This document shows positions 48,115-58,393 of a stretch of 64,000 nucleotides of DNA, piece by piece. The notes under the pieces are model-generated. The model saw only the letters and a list, made by a program, of their open reading frames with translations. It was not told where the DNA came from and did no database searches. The stretch covers positions 1 to 64,000 of the forward strand of contig JAOPUZ010000044.1 of NCBI GenBank assembly GCA_025966315.1, read 5' to 3'. Position 1 is the stretch's first letter. Every line of letters starts with the position of its first letter. This stretch comes from Frankiales bacterium (lineage in GTDB: Bacteria; Actinomycetota; Actinomycetes; Mycobacteriales; Jatrophihabitantaceae). A program made the position numbers and the translations under genes.

Positions 48115-49254
48115 TCAGCCCGATAACGCCTGCTCGAGGTCGTCCCAGAGGTCCTCGACGTGTTCGATGCCAACGGCCAGCCGGACCATTTCCGCCGGCG
48201 TACCCTGGGCGATCTCGCCCGGGTAGGCGCCGCGCCGCTCCATCAGCGATTCCACTCCGCCCAGGCTGGTGGCGTGCGTGATCAGCCGAACCCGGGCGCA
48301 CAGCTCGTCGGCTCGCCGGACGGAATCGGTCGTGAACGACAGCAGCGCCCCGTGGTTGCCGAGCAAGCTCGCCACCTGTTTTGCGTTCGGATGCGCGGGA
48401 TCGCCGAGATAGTGGACGGTGCGGACGGCGGGATGCTCAGCCAGTCGGCCGGCCAGCACGGCCGTGCTGGCACAGGCTCGCTCCAGCCGGACCGACAGCG
48501 TGCGCAGGCCCCGCAACGACAGATAGCAATCCAGCCCGCCAGGCAGTGATCCGGCCAGCGTGCGTCGCTGCTTGTACTGCGCGTCCAGCTCCGGATCGGC
48601 GGTGCTGAGCAATCCCATGATCAGGTCGCTGTGCCCGGAGATCGCCTTGCTCGCCGAATGCATCACCACGTCGCCACCATGGCGCAGCGGCTGGATGCCC
48701 AGGGGCGTGGCCACGGTCGAGTCCACCACCGTCAGCGCACCGACGGACTTGGCGGCCGCGGCCAACACTGGCAGATCCGGCACCTGCAACAAGGGGTTAC
48801 TGGGCAGCTCCAGCCAGAGCACAGCCGCGGCGGTGTGGTGGCTGGACAGCGCCTGCACCACCGCACGGTCATCCGTGACGTCCACCGGACGTAGTTCGAT
48901 CCGACCGAGGGCGACCAGCGCATCCAGATAGCTGCGTTGCAGGTTGTAGAAGCTGGTCGGGATGACCACCGCGCTGCCGAGGGGCAGCCAGTCGAGTATC
49001 GCGTTGCTGGCCGCCATACCGGCGGAGAACGCCGTGGTCAGGCCACCCTCGAGCGCGCCGATGGTGGCTTCCAGGGCCAGGGTGTTGTCGGTGCCGGATC
49101 GGGCGTAGCCGCGCTCGCCGCCGGCATGGGTGGTGGCGCTCAGCGTGATCGGGGTGTTCACCGGCGCGTCGGGGGTCCGGGGCGGCCGGCCACCGGTGAC
49201 GAGCAGCGATTCGGGGCGCAGCATTTCGGCGTCATCCTCGCCGGGGGTGCTCAT
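48115..49254 (-). CDS. Trans-sulfuration PLP enzyme (cystathionine gamma-lyase/synthase family)
   Basis: 379 residues. Fold-type I PLP enzyme: YARSGTDNTLALEATIGALEGG near the N-terminus, VVDSTVATPLGIQPL holding the PLP-ring Asp, and SASKAISGHSDLIMG with the Schiff-base Lys. Could be gamma-lyase (cysteine from cystathionine), gamma-synthase or a related enzyme; motifs do not decide. ATG 49254 chosen; the long upstream extension to 49377 is Arg/Cys-rich shadow. Cysteine metabolism fits the nearby cysS. Confidence 0.86.
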   Translation of the reverse strand: MSTPGEDDAEMLRPESLLVTGGRPPRTPDAPVNTPITLSATTHAGGERGYARSGTDNTLALEATIGALEGGLTTAFSAGMAASNAILDWLPLGSAVVIPTSFYNLQRSYLDALVALGRIELRPVDVTDDRAVVQALSSHHTAAAVLWLELPSNPLLQVPDLPVLAAAAKSVGALTVVDSTVATPLGIQPLRHGGDVVMHSASKAISGHSDLIMGLLSTADPELDAQYKQRRTLAGSLPGGLDCYLSLRGLRTLSVRLERACASTAVLAGRLAEHPAVRTVHYLGDPAHPNAKQVASLLGNHGALLSFTTDSVRRADELCARVRLITHATSLGGVESLMERRGAYPGEIAQGTPAEMVRLAVGIEHVEDLWDDLEQALSG

Positions 49255-49289
49255 GGCGCGAAAGTACCGCAGGCGGCAAGATGCAGGGC

Positions 49290-49679
49290 ATGACCTCACT
49301 GCCGGACAAAGCCAAACAACTGCTCGACGCCGCCAACTTCGTCGTGGTCGCAACCAGCAACACCGATGGCTCGCCACAGAGCTCGGTGCTGTGGGCCACC
49401 TACGACGGTGATGATGTGCTGTTGTCGACCACTCAAGGCCGCAAGAAAGAGACCAACTGGCTGAACGACCCGCGCACCAGCGTGCTGATCCTGGACCGGG
49501 AGGATCCGTACACCTACGTCGAGGTGCGCGGCACGGTGGCGATGACCACCGAGGGTGGTCCGGAGCTGATTGAATCGCTGTCCCAGAAGTACACCGGCGG
49601 TCCGTACACCAACGACGAGGGCACCGACAACGTCCGAGTGGTTTGCCGGGTCACCGCGAATCACGTCGTCGGCGGGTAG
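49290..49679 (+). CDS. PPOX-class F420-dependent (or FMN) oxidoreductase
   Basis: 129 residues of the split-barrel flavin/F420-binding fold. FVVVATSNTDGSPQSSVLWATYDGDDVLLSTTQGRKKETNWLNDPRTSV (read in parts, about 18-66) and DPYTYVEVRGTVAM are the family core seen in TIGR03618-type proteins. Cofactor preference cannot be settled from the sequence; actinobacterial members mostly use F420. Substrate unknown. ATG 49290 preferred over 49281. Confidence 0.85.
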   Translation: MTSLPDKAKQLLDAANFVVVATSNTDGSPQSSVLWATYDGDDVLLSTTQGRKKETNWLNDPRTSVLILDREDPYTYVEVRGTVAMTTEGGPELIESLSQKYTGGPYTNDEGTDNVRVVCRVTANHVVGG

Positions 49680-49724
49680 CGGCATCGATTCTGGCTATTC
49701 CGCCGCTGTCCGTAGGATTGCCGG

Positions 49725-51134
49725 GTGACGCTCAGGTTCTACGACACCGCAACCCGTTCCGTTCGGGACTTCGTCCCGATCGAGGCCGGGCGGGCGTCGG
49801 TCTACCTGTGCGGCGCCACGGTGCAATCCGCGCCCCACATCGGCCACCTGCGCTCCGGACTGAATTTCGACATTCTGAACCGGTGGCTGGCCTATCGCGG
49901 CTATGCGGTCACCTTTGTCCGCAACGTGACCGACATCGACGACAAGATCATCGCCAAGGCCGCCGAAGCCGGCCGGCCCTGGTGGGCGCACGCGACGATC
50001 TACGAGCGCGAGTTCCGCCAGGGCTACGAGATGCTGGGCTGCGCGCCGCCCACCATTGAACCGCGGGCCACCGGCCACATCCCCGAGATGATCGTGCTGA
50101 TGCAAGAGCTCATTGCCCGCGGGCACGCCTACGACGTCGACGGCGATGTCTACTTCGATGTCAGTTCGTTCGCCGCGTACGGGTCCTTGTCGGGCCAGCG
50201 GCCGGATTCCATGCAGCCGGCGGGTGACTCGGTGGGGGACTCGCGGAAACGTGATCCGCGAGATTTCGCCTTGTGGAAAAGCGCAAAGCCGGCCGAGCCG
50301 TCCTGGCCGACGCCCTGGGGCGATGGCCGTCCCGGGTGGCATCTGGAGTGCTCGGCGATGGCGGGAAAGTACCTCGGCCCCGCGTTCGACATTCACGGCG
50401 GCGGGCTGGACCTGATCTTTCCGCACCATGAGAACGAGCTGGCGCAGTCCGTGTCGGCCGGTGGCGAGTTCGCGCATTACTGGATGCACAACGGTTGGGT
50501 CACCCTGGCCGGCGAGAAGATGTCGAAGTCGCTGGGCAACACGGTGCTGATCAGCGAGATGATCAAGCGCTGGCGTCCGGTCGAGCTTCGGTATTACCTC
50601 GGTTCGGCGCACTACCGTTCGGCAATCGAATACTCGCCGGGCGCGCTGGCCGACGCGGCCGCGAGTTGGGGACGGGTCGAGCGGGCACTGGAGAACGGCG
50701 AGAAACTCGTCGGCGCGGTCGTGCCGTCCGAGGTTCCCATCGACTTCGCCGAGGCAATGGACGACGATCTGTCGGTGCCCGCGGCGCTAGCCGTCCTGCA
50801 TGGATCGGTTCGCGCGGTCAACATCATCATCGAGCAGTACCAACCGGAAACGGCGGGCCGCCTGCAGGATGAGTTGCGGGCCCTGCTCGGCCAGGTGCAC
50901 GCCATGGTTTCGGTGCTCGGTCTGGATCTGGTAGCACCGGCGGAGCAGCAGTCCGCCGACTTGACCAACACCATCAATGAACTCGTGGGATTGACCCTGG
51001 CCCAGCGCCAGGCCGCCCGCGAACGTAAGGACTTCAAGGCCGCGGATGACATCCGGGATTCGCTGGCCGCGGCGGGCATCGTCGTTGAGGACACTCCGGC
51101 TGGGCCGCGATGGCAGATCGGTAAGGGCAACTGA
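49725..51134 (+). CDS. cysS: Cysteine--tRNA ligase
   Basis: Class I synthetase. 469 residues. HIGH motif in [10 protein letters not shown], zinc-site Cys in YLCGATVQ, the [10 protein letters not shown] and [14 protein letters not shown] zinc ligands, and KMSKS in [11 protein letters not shown]-terminal helical anticodon region ends [21 protein letters not shown]. The TGATG junction with rlmB shows co-translation, as in other actinobacteria. GTG start at 49725. Confidence 0.96.
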   Translation: MTLRFYDTATRSVRDFVPIEAGRASVYLCGATVQSAPHIGHLRSGLNFDILNRWLAYRGYAVTFVRNVTDIDDKIIAKAAEAGRPWWAHATIYEREFRQGYEMLGCAPPTIEPRATGHIPEMIVLMQELIARGHAYDVDGDVYFDVSSFAAYGSLSGQRPDSMQPAGDSVGDSRKRDPRDFALWKSAKPAEPSWPTPWGDGRPGWHLECSAMAGKYLGPAFDIHGGGLDLIFPHHENELAQSVSAGGEFAHYWMHNGWVTLAGEKMSKSLGNTVLISEMIKRWRPVELRYYLGSAHYRSAIEYSPGALADAAASWGRVERALENGEKLVGAVVPSEVPIDFAEAMDDDLSVPAALAVLHGSVRAVNIIIEQYQPETAGRLQDELRALLGQVHAMVSVLGLDLVAPAEQQSADLTNTINELVGLTLAQRQAARERKDFKAADDIRDSLAAAGIVVEDTPAGPRWQIGKGN

Positions 51135-52102
51135 TGGCAGGCAATTCCTCCCGCAAGGGTGCGGTACGCAAGCAGAAGAAGGGGGCATCGGGCGGTTCCG
51201 GCGGGCAACGAAATCGGGGCCTGGCCGGCAAGGGCCCGACCCCGAAAGCCACGGAACGCAAAGGGCATCCGGCCGCGCGTCGGGCGGCCGCCGCGGATCG
51301 CCGGGCGGCCGATTCGCCCCGCCGCCGGGGCGCACCCCGCAATTCCGATGCTCCGGAATTGCTGGTCGGGCGGAACCCGGTCGCCGAGGCCTTGCGGGCT
51401 GAGATCCCGGCCAACGCGTTGTACGTGGCCATCGGAATCGAGGCGGACGAGCGCGTCACCGAGTCGATCAAGACGGCCGCCGCCCGTGGCCTGCCGATCC
51501 TGGAGGTGAGCCGTAACGAACTGGATCGGCGCACCGGCGGGATCTTGCACCAGGGCCTGGCGTTGCAGGTGCCGGCGTTTCAGTACGACGAGTTACCGGA
51601 CCTGCTGGATCTGGTCAGCGCCGCCGAGCAGGACTCGACCGTGCCGTTGCTGGTCGCGCTCGACGGGGTCACCGATCCGCGTAACCTCGGGGCGATCATC
51701 CGGTCCGCGGTGGCATTCGGTGCGCAGGGCGTCATCCTGCCGACCCGCCGCTCGGCCAGCGTCACGGCCACGACCTGGCGTACGTCGGCCGGCACCGCCG
51801 CGCGGATGCCGATTGCCCAGGTGAACAACCTCGTTCGTGCCCTGAAGGACTGCAAGAAGATCGGCATGCAGGTGGTCGGTCTGGACGCCGACGGTGACAC
51901 CAATATCGATGAGCTGCCGTTCGCCGACCAGCCACTGGTGATCGTGGTCGGTTCAGAGGGCCGGGGCCTTTCGCGGCTGGCCGGCGAGACGTGTGACGCG
52001 ACGTTGTCGATCCCGATGGCCGGCCCGGCTGAATCATTGAACGCCTCGGTGGCGCTGGCCGTCACGTTGGCCGAGGTCGCCCGGCTACGCCGGCTGCTTT
52101 GA
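51134..52102 (+). CDS. rlmB: 23S rRNA (guanosine-2'-O-)-methyltransferase RlmB family
   Basis: SPOUT/TrmH-family RNA methyltransferase. 322 residues. A basic, Arg/Lys/Gly-rich 70-residue N-terminal extension, then an L30e-like substrate-binding domain ([12 protein letters not shown]), then the knotted domain with [34 protein letters not shown] and [21 protein letters not shown] overlaps the cysS stop. Target G2251 is known for E. coli RlmB; here inferred. Confidence 0.92.
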   Translation: MAGNSSRKGAVRKQKKGASGGSGGQRNRGLAGKGPTPKATERKGHPAARRAAAADRRAADSPRRRGAPRNSDAPELLVGRNPVAEALRAEIPANALYVAIGIEADERVTESIKTAAARGLPILEVSRNELDRRTGGILHQGLALQVPAFQYDELPDLLDLVSAAEQDSTVPLLVALDGVTDPRNLGAIIRSAVAFGAQGVILPTRRSASVTATTWRTSAGTAARMPIAQVNNLVRALKDCKKIGMQVVGLDADGDTNIDELPFADQPLVIVVGSEGRGLSRLAGETCDATLSIPMAGPAESLNASVALAVTLAEVARLRRLL

Positions 52103-52120
52103 CGCACTGATCTCGGAAAA

Positions 52121-52150
52121 GCCCGGCACCGTCGGTGGCCGGTGCCGGGC
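52121..52150. terminator. Hairpin between convergent rlmB and msiK-like genes
   Basis: Perfect 10-bp inverted repeat, GCCCGGCACC (52121-52130) and GGTGCCGGGC (52141-52150), with a 10-base loop. Preceded by an A-run (GGAAAA) that acts as U-tract for minus-strand transcripts. Confidence 0.8.
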
Positions 52151-52163
52151 GATGGCGGAGGAG

Positions 52164-53279
<1,116 letters not shown>

Positions 53280-53418
53280 GCCGGTTCCCTTCGGTGAGTG
53301 GTGACCGCACCGGGTACGGGCCGACGATCCGGCCTCACGGCATTCCGGGCACGGGATGGTGGTCCGTCTCCACCGATTGCAGACGGCACCCCGGCCGGCG
53401 TAGCGGTCTGGATGGCCT

Positions 53419-53447
53419 ATTCGACTCCCTGGTCAGTTAGGAGTCAA
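53419..53447 (-). promoter_or_regulatory. Promoter with operator-like inverted repeat upstream of the msiK-like gene
   Basis: Minus-strand TTGACT (53447-53442), 17-base spacer, TCGAAT (53424-53419). GACTCC (53423-53428) and GGAGTC (53440-53445) form an inverted repeat filling the spacer and touching both boxes, as expected for a repressor site. About 140 bases of leader follow before the start at 53279. Confidence 0.6.
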
Positions 53448-53477
53448 GAAACCGTGGGGGATATGTACCTTTAGGAG

Positions 53478-54026
53478 CTAATCGGTGCGGCCGGTCTTCA
53501 CCCAAAACCGCAGTATCCCTGCCCGTTCGTCCACATATCGGCCACCGTTGTGCTCGATGATCTTGCGGGATCCGACGTTATCGACGGCGCAGGTGATCAA
53601 TACCTCGGGCAAACCTAGGGCCGCGGCGAGCGGCAGCGCTTCGGCCAGCATTCTGGTGCCGTGGCCGCGCCGGCGGGCTGCTGGTGCAATGTCGTAGCCG
53701 ATGTGACCCGCGGTGTGCAGGACGGGTGGGATCGACTCGTGCCGGATCCGGAGCGAGCCGAGATAATCGGTGCCTTCGACGTACCAATAGGTGCTCGTCC
53801 AGGTCCAGCCGTCCGCGCGTGCGGAGGCGGGTGACCCGTCGGCCCGGGTGGCGGCCACGAACGAGGCGAAGCCGATCTCGTCGTCCCAGGTGCGGCCGAA
53901 GGTGCGTAGTTGGCGGCCGAGCGCGCTGTCGTCCTCGGCGCTGCCGCGGCCCTCGTTGACGAAATCGTCCATCGCGCTCAGGAACGAGAGACGGACGCTC
54001 GAACTCGGTTCGATCAGGTTTGCCAT
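53478..54026 (-). CDS. GNAT family N-acetyltransferase
   Basis: 182 residues. The acetyl-CoA pyrophosphate loop shows in ARRRGHGTRMLAEAL near 117-131, after HIGYDIAP, and VLITCAVDNVGSRKIIEHNGGRYV is the typical C-terminal half. Acceptor unknown; resembles the predicted acetyltransferase group COG3981. Divergent from the LacI-type gene. Confidence 0.88.
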   Translation of the reverse strand: MANLIEPSSSVRLSFLSAMDDFVNEGRGSAEDDSALGRQLRTFGRTWDDEIGFASFVAATRADGSPASARADGWTWTSTYWYVEGTDYLGSLRIRHESIPPVLHTAGHIGYDIAPAARRRGHGTRMLAEALPLAAALGLPEVLITCAVDNVGSRKIIEHNGGRYVDERAGILRFWVKTGRTD

Positions 54027-54092
54027 GTGACCATCCTGGTCACTGAGCGCGCCCGGGTCGAGCTGATTTCGGCCCGACTACCGTAGGCAAGG

Positions 54093-55205
54093 ATGGCCAG
54101 CGACCAGTCCGATAGTCGACCGGCCGCGACCCCGACACTCGCGGCGGTCGCGGCCGCGGTCGGTGTGTCCAGGACCACGGTGTCCAACGCCTACAACCGG
54201 CCCGATCAGCTGTCCGCGGACCTGCGAGATCGGATCCTGTCCGCGGCTCACGAGCTGGGCTACGCCGGCCCAGATCCAGTGGCCCGTTCGCTGCGCACCC
54301 GGCAGGCCGACGCGGTTGGGCTGATCTTCTCCGAAGGCCTCGGTTACGCCTTTCGTGATCCGGGCGCGGTGGAGTTCCTGCATGGTCTGGGCGAGGCCTG
54401 CACCGAGCACGGTCGATCGCTGCTGGTGATACCGGCCTCGCCCGGCGCCGCGCACGCCGAGACGGTGCTGCGTGCGGCCGTCGACGGCTTCGTGATCTCC
54501 TCGATGCCAGCGGGCGACCCGCACGTGGACGCCGCGTTGTCCCGTCCGCAACCCGTGGTGATCGTCGACTCGCCGCGTTCGGTGGACGGCGTCGATTTCG
54601 TCGGCATCGACGATCGGGCCGGCTTCGCGATGCTCGCGGCCCACGTCCTCAGCCTGGGACATCGCTCGATCGGCATCGTCGCGGTCCGGCGTGGCGAAGA
54701 GGTGCCGCCGTCTGAGACTCCGCAACCGTTGCTGCCGCGGCTGGACGTCGGGCAGTCGCCGCATCCGGTGCGACAACAGCGGCTACTGGGACTCGTCGAC
54801 GCCGCCGAACGGGCCGGCGTCTCGCTGCGGGATGCCGTGATCGTCGAACGTCGACGGCACAGCCGGGAAGAGGCCGCACTGGGGGCGGCGGCGCTGCTGG
54901 ACGCCCGCCCGGACATCACGGCGATCATGGCGACCTCGGACATCATGGCCTTCGGCGTGCTCGACGAGCTGGCTGCCCGCGCTGTGCGGCCGGGCCTCGA
55001 CGTCACCGTGACCGGGTTCGACGACGTGCCCGAGGCCGCCGTGGCCGGGCTGACCACCGTCCGCCAGCCGCTGGAGGCCAAGGGCCGGGCGGCCATCGAA
55101 TGCCTGCTCGATGATCGTCCGCGAGCGGCTGGGCGCCAGGCCCGCCGGGTGATCCTTCCGGTCGAGCTGGTGATCCGCGCCAGTTCCGGCCCGGTGCCCG
55201 GCTGA
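54093..55205 (+). CDS. LacI family transcriptional regulator
   Basis: 370 residues. N-terminal HTH with LAAVAAAVGVSRTTVSNAYNRPDQLS (about 16-41), then hinge helix and periplasmic-binding-like sensor ending MATSDIMAFGVLDEL and TVTGFDDVPEAA. The sensor contains an unusual polar insert RRGEEVPPSETPQPLLP near 206-222. Likely represses a sugar system; the MsiK-like gene with its operator-like repeat is one possible target, not shown. Confidence 0.9.
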   Translation: MASDQSDSRPAATPTLAAVAAAVGVSRTTVSNAYNRPDQLSADLRDRILSAAHELGYAGPDPVARSLRTRQADAVGLIFSEGLGYAFRDPGAVEFLHGLGEACTEHGRSLLVIPASPGAAHAETVLRAAVDGFVISSMPAGDPHVDAALSRPQPVVIVDSPRSVDGVDFVGIDDRAGFAMLAAHVLSLGHRSIGIVAVRRGEEVPPSETPQPLLPRLDVGQSPHPVRQQRLLGLVDAAERAGVSLRDAVIVERRRHSREEAALGAAALLDARPDITAIMATSDIMAFGVLDELAARAVRPGLDVTVTGFDDVPEAAVAGLTTVRQPLEAKGRAAIECLLDDRPRAAGRQARRVILPVELVIRASSGPVPG

Positions 55206-55210
55206 TATCA

Positions 55211-55258
55211 GCTGATTCGAAATCCCAGCTGCCCGGCTGATCGCGGTTCGGAATCAGC
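55211..55258. terminator. Hairpin between convergent lacI-type and acyltransferase genes
   Basis: GCTGATTCGAA (55211-55221) and TTCGGAATCAGC (55247-55258) are complementary apart from one bulged base. The right arm includes the acyltransferase stop codon. Confidence 0.55.
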
Positions 55259-55967
55259 GGGGCGAGACCTCGCCCCGCAGGTAGGCCACCTCGCGGGTGA
55301 TGGCCGCCATGATCTCGTCCGCCGCGCCCCGCAGCTCGTTGTGCATCGCGCCGCCGCCGGCGGTGTGTTCGGCCGCGGCCTGGCGGAACCGATCCAGGTC
55401 TACCGGTCGTCCGACCGAAGCCTCATGACGCTTGCGCGGGAACGGGCGGAACTTGCCGCCGAGCGCCAGCGTGCGGTGGGCGCCCCACTGACCGATCGGG
55501 ATGACCGGTACGCCCGGGCTGGCCAGCGCGATCCGGGCCACCCCGGTCTTGGCCGCCATCGGCCAGGTGTCCGGGTCGCGGGTGATGCGGCCCTCGGGAT
55601 AGATGATCACGCACTCGCCCCGCTGCAAGGCGGCGATGGCGTCCCGTACCGAGTCGGCGGCGTTGGCCTCGCCACGATGGACGGGGATCTGGCCGGCGCC
55701 CCGCATGGCCCATCCGATCAGCGGCCAGGTGAAAACGCCGCTGTTGACCAGGAACCGTGGAATCCGGCCTGATTCCCAGACCATCTTCGCCGTCGTTGCC
55801 GTGTCGGCCATGCTGATGTGATTGACGACCAGCAGCACCCCGCCGCGGGCCGGGATGCGGTCGAGGTTGTGCCACCTGATGCGGAAGAACAAGGTGTCCA
55901 GGGGCAGGATGATCATTACCCAGAGCCGAATCCAGAATCCGGCCTTCGGACGGTGCAGGCGGGTCAC
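55254..55967 (-). CDS. 1-acylglycerol-3-phosphate O-acyltransferase (PlsC-like)
   Basis: 237 residues. PlsC motifs: NHISMADT (HX4D) near residue 53, GQIPVHRGEA near 92, YPEGRITRD near 122, and PVIPIGQWG near 152. One membrane-associating helix near the N-terminus. GTG 55967 overlaps the MFS gene stop as GTGA; the ORF extends further but into the MFS gene. Likely makes phosphatidate or acylates a related lysolipid. Confidence 0.9.
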   Translation of the reverse strand: MTRLHRPKAGFWIRLWVMIILPLDTLFFRIRWHNLDRIPARGGVLLVVNHISMADTATTAKMVWESGRIPRFLVNSGVFTWPLIGWAMRGAGQIPVHRGEANAADSVRDAIAALQRGECVIIYPEGRITRDPDTWPMAAKTGVARIALASPGVPVIPIGQWGAHRTLALGGKFRPFPRKRHEASVGRPVDLDRFRQAAAEHTAGGGAMHNELRGAADEIMAAITREVAYLRGEVSPR

Positions 55968-57187
55968 GCCGGCTGCAACTCTCGTTTGGCCCGCGACCGG
56001 CCGAGGACCTGCGAGCCGATCCACATGATCAACCCGGCGAGCGGGCAGGCCGCGCCGAAGTAGGCCGCGCCAGCCCAGCCGTGCGACTCGTACAGGGCGC
56101 CCGAGATCGCCGAGGCGGCCGCACCGCCCAGGAAGACCGAGGTCATGAACACCGTGTTGACCCGGGCTCGGGCCGCCGGACGCAGCTGGTAGATCTCTTT
56201 CTGGCTAAACACCTGGTGCGACTGGACGGCGAGATCGAGGAACACCGCGCCGGCGCCCAAGATGATCAGATTGGCGTGCCCCAGGGCCGTGACCAGCATC
56301 GAGATCGACGCCAGCGCGAGGGCCACGCCGCTGCCGATCCGGCTCAGCCCGCGGTCGGCGAGCTTGCCGGCAATCGGCGCCGCGGCCGCGCCGGCCGCTC
56401 CGACGAGCGCGAACACGCCGATCTCGGCTTGGGACAGATGGTGTTCCCGGATCAACTCGTAACCGATCGAGGTCCAGAAGCTGGTGAACGCGCCGAACAT
56501 CATGGCCTGCGCGAAAGCCCGCCGACGGACGGCGGGTTCGTGCCGGGCGATCTCGCCGACCGAGGCCATCAGGCTGCGGTAGCCGTCGGTGTGATCCGGT
56601 TGCCGGCTGGGCAACATCTTGGCCAGCACCGCCGCCATCACCAGCATCAGACCGGCGGACGCGAAGAAGATGCTGTGCCAGCCCCACAGCGCGGCCAGGA
56701 AGCTGGACACCGTGCGCGCGAGCAGGATGCCGAGCAGCAGACCACTCATCACCCGTCCGACCAGGTAGCCGCGCTGCTGCTCGTTCGGAGCCAGATGGGC
56801 CGCGAACGGGATCAGGATCTGGGCCACCACGGAGCTGAGCCCGACCAACACCATGCAGGCGAGGAAGAAGCCCAGGTTCGGGGCCAGCGCGGCTGCGGTC
56901 AGGGCGACCGCGGTGACCAGGACGGTGCGATAGGCCAGCGTCCGATTCTCGAGCAGGTCGCCCAGCGGCATGACGAAGAACATTCCCACCGCGTAGCCGA
57001 GCTGGGTCACCGTGATGATGATCGAGGCATGACTGTCGGTGGTGTGGAACGTCCGCGCGATCGGGTCGAGCAGCGGTTGGGCGTAGTACAGATTGGCGAC
57101 GGATGCGCCGCAGGCGACGGCCAGGACGAAGGTGAGCAAGCCCAGGTTGCGTATCGGCTGATCAGCTTCGTGCGCGGTGCTGTCCAC
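55964..57187 (-). CDS. MFS transporter
   Basis: 407 residues, 12 predicted helices. ANLYYAQPLLDPIARTF near residue 31 and PLGDLLENRTLAYRTVL (motif A-like) near 74 match the YbcL/AraJ-like drug exporter group. The cytosolic loop at about 200-220 is short. GTG 57187 preceded by AAGGGG. A 13-bp triple repeat sits in its leader. Co-translated with the acyltransferase gene. Confidence 0.9.
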   Translation of the reverse strand: MDSTAHEADQPIRNLGLLTFVLAVACGASVANLYYAQPLLDPIARTFHTTDSHASIIITVTQLGYAVGMFFVMPLGDLLENRTLAYRTVLVTAVALTAAALAPNLGFFLACMVLVGLSSVVAQILIPFAAHLAPNEQQRGYLVGRVMSGLLLGILLARTVSSFLAALWGWHSIFFASAGLMLVMAAVLAKMLPSRQPDHTDGYRSLMASVGEIARHEPAVRRRAFAQAMMFGAFTSFWTSIGYELIREHHLSQAEIGVFALVGAAGAAAAPIAGKLADRGLSRIGSGVALALASISMLVTALGHANLIILGAGAVFLDLAVQSHQVFSQKEIYQLRPAARARVNTVFMTSVFLGGAAASAISGALYESHGWAGAAYFGAACPLAGLIMWIGSQVLGRSRAKRELQPA

Positions 57188-57197
57188 CGGCTACCCC

Positions 57198-57236
57198 TTG
57201 GTTGTCTCGGTTGGTTGTCTCGGTTGGTTGTCTCGG
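57198..57236. repeat. 3 x 13-bp perfect tandem repeat upstream of the MFS gene
   Basis: TTGGTTGTCTCGG repeated three times without a mismatch (57198-57210, 57211-57223, 57224-57236), followed by TTCGGCGG. It lies 11-49 bases before the MFS start codon, in its leader or promoter. Confidence 0.9.
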
Positions 57237-57368
57237 TTCGGCGGGTCTGGTCCCTCAACTCAACCAGCCCGGCTGGTCGATGTTTCCTGAATGTGGCGGT
57301 CCGCACGAGCCCAGGGAAAGCGAACCCCGGCATTATCTTGCGAGCCCCAGCCGTATTATCGAGGCTCC

Positions 57369-57440
57369 GCCTCCGTAGCTCAGTGGTAGAGCACTCGCCT
57401 TGTAAGCGAGCGGCCGTCGTTTCGATCACGACCGGGGGCT
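57369..57440 (+). tRNA. tRNA-Thr (anticodon TGT)
   Basis: Full cloverleaf by eye: acceptor GCCTCCG (57369-57375) with CGGGGGC (57433-57439), D-arm GCTC/GAGC, anticodon stem CTCGC/GCGAG with loop CTTGTAA (anticodon 57401-57403), T-arm GTCGT-TTCGATC-ACGAC, discriminator T. CCA is not encoded. TATTAT at 57354-57359 may be its -10. It marks the border to lower-GC DNA; no duplicated 3' end (att) was found in the window. Confidence 0.95.
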
Positions 57441-57546
57441 CGCTTCTCAGGGCTTGCTGATGATCAGGACGCTCAGTTTGTGGGCGGCTTGAGGCAGCAG
57501 TTCCATTCTGGGTGCCGGTCGTGGCGGTGTAAGACGGCCGGTGTCG

Positions 57547-58029
57547 CTAGCTAGAGTTTCGCCTACGTCTCAGTGAGGTAATTCGGGCGTAGAGATGAGA
57601 CCAGTGCGATCCAAGAGACGATGAGGTCCGCCCAACGAGAAGGTCAGAGGTCCAACCGGCCGGGCTCCGAAGCCTCGTGCTGGGAACGATGCTGCCGGTG
57701 GATTGGGAGCAGAGGCTCATCGTCGATGAACGAGTGATCGGCAGGACGTACACGTAGGTCCCGCCGAACGCTCCGTCGCAGATCGCCGGCGCTCTTGCTG
57801 TTGCGGCGGCTGCTGAGCCGCTGGAGGCGCACAGGGTTTTGCCCTTCATCCGGACCGACACCGCGAGTTCTCCCGCATCGGTCGTCGAATCGATCGCTTT
57901 CGCATACACGGTGGCTCCCGATCCCGAACCCAGATTGCTATAACCGGGCGGCGTCGACGCGCCGGAACAGGCCGCCAGCGATACGGCGCTGGTAACGATG
58001 ACGGCTGCGGCGCAGCGTCTAACAGACAC
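57547..58029 (-). CDS. Hypothetical lipoprotein
   Basis: 160 residues. Signal MSVRRCAAAVIVTSAVSLAAC with lipobox LAAC (Cys 21), then a Gly/Ser/Thr-rich mature part containing two further Cys (about 67 and 84) and VYVLP. The last 40 residues are Ser/Arg-rich with weaker coding character, so the 3' end may be altered. GTG 58029 lies inside the preceding ORF. No recognised family. Confidence 0.55.
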   Translation of the reverse strand: MSVRRCAAAVIVTSAVSLAACSGASTPPGYSNLGSGSGATVYAKAIDSTTDAGELAVSVRMKGKTLCASSGSAAAATARAPAICDGAFGGTYVYVLPITRSSTMSLCSQSTGSIVPSTRLRSPAGWTSDLLVGRTSSSLGSHWSHLYARITSLRRRRNSS

Positions 58030-58393
58030 GAGCGCTCTTGCCAGGTTGACTGGCCGAGGGCCATTGGCTGCTGGACGATGAAGTAGAGATCCGAATCGAG
58101 TAGATCCCGATGCTCATGCCTGACACGCGCGTTGAACTCCAGGTGTGCTGGTATTTGGAGAAGCCGTAAACCGTCTTGCACTGGCCCGTGCCCTTGAACG
58201 ATACGACTTCCTGGCCGCTACGGACGTTCGAGTGCAGTGCGCACGAACGTATCCCTGAGTAGTAGCAGTCCCCTCGATCTTGGAAGATGAAACCTGCCCC
58301 GGTGCTGCTTGCTCCGCTAGCGTCGATATCACCACGGGCGAATCGCATAATCCAGCGAAAATTTACGAATCGGGCGCAGCTTCTAGCAACCAC
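58019..58393 (-). CDS. Hypothetical small Cys/Ser-rich protein, possibly a remnant
   Basis: 124 codons. The middle part, GDCYYSGIRSCALHSNV ... GTGQCKTVYGFSKYQHTWSS, looks like a folded secreted-type domain with three Cys. No signal peptide is present, and the first 30 residues look non-coding, so the true N-terminus may be lost or frameshifted. Overlaps the lipoprotein start by 11 bases. No family recognised. Confidence 0.35.
   Translation of the reverse strand: MVARSCARFVNFRWIMRFARGDIDASGASSTGAGFIFQDRGDCYYSGIRSCALHSNVRSGQEVVSFKGTGQCKTVYGFSKYQHTWSSTRVSGMSIGIYSIRISTSSSSSQWPSASQPGKSARVC

Noticed and set aside
57198-57236. Short repeats as a CRISPR array
   Set aside because: Units are only 13 bp with no spacers, and no cas genes are present anywhere in the window.
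57421-57440. Phage-type attachment site duplicated downstream of tRNA-Thr
   Set aside because: I looked for a second copy of the tRNA 3' end up to base 64000 and saw none, and no integrase gene is in the window.
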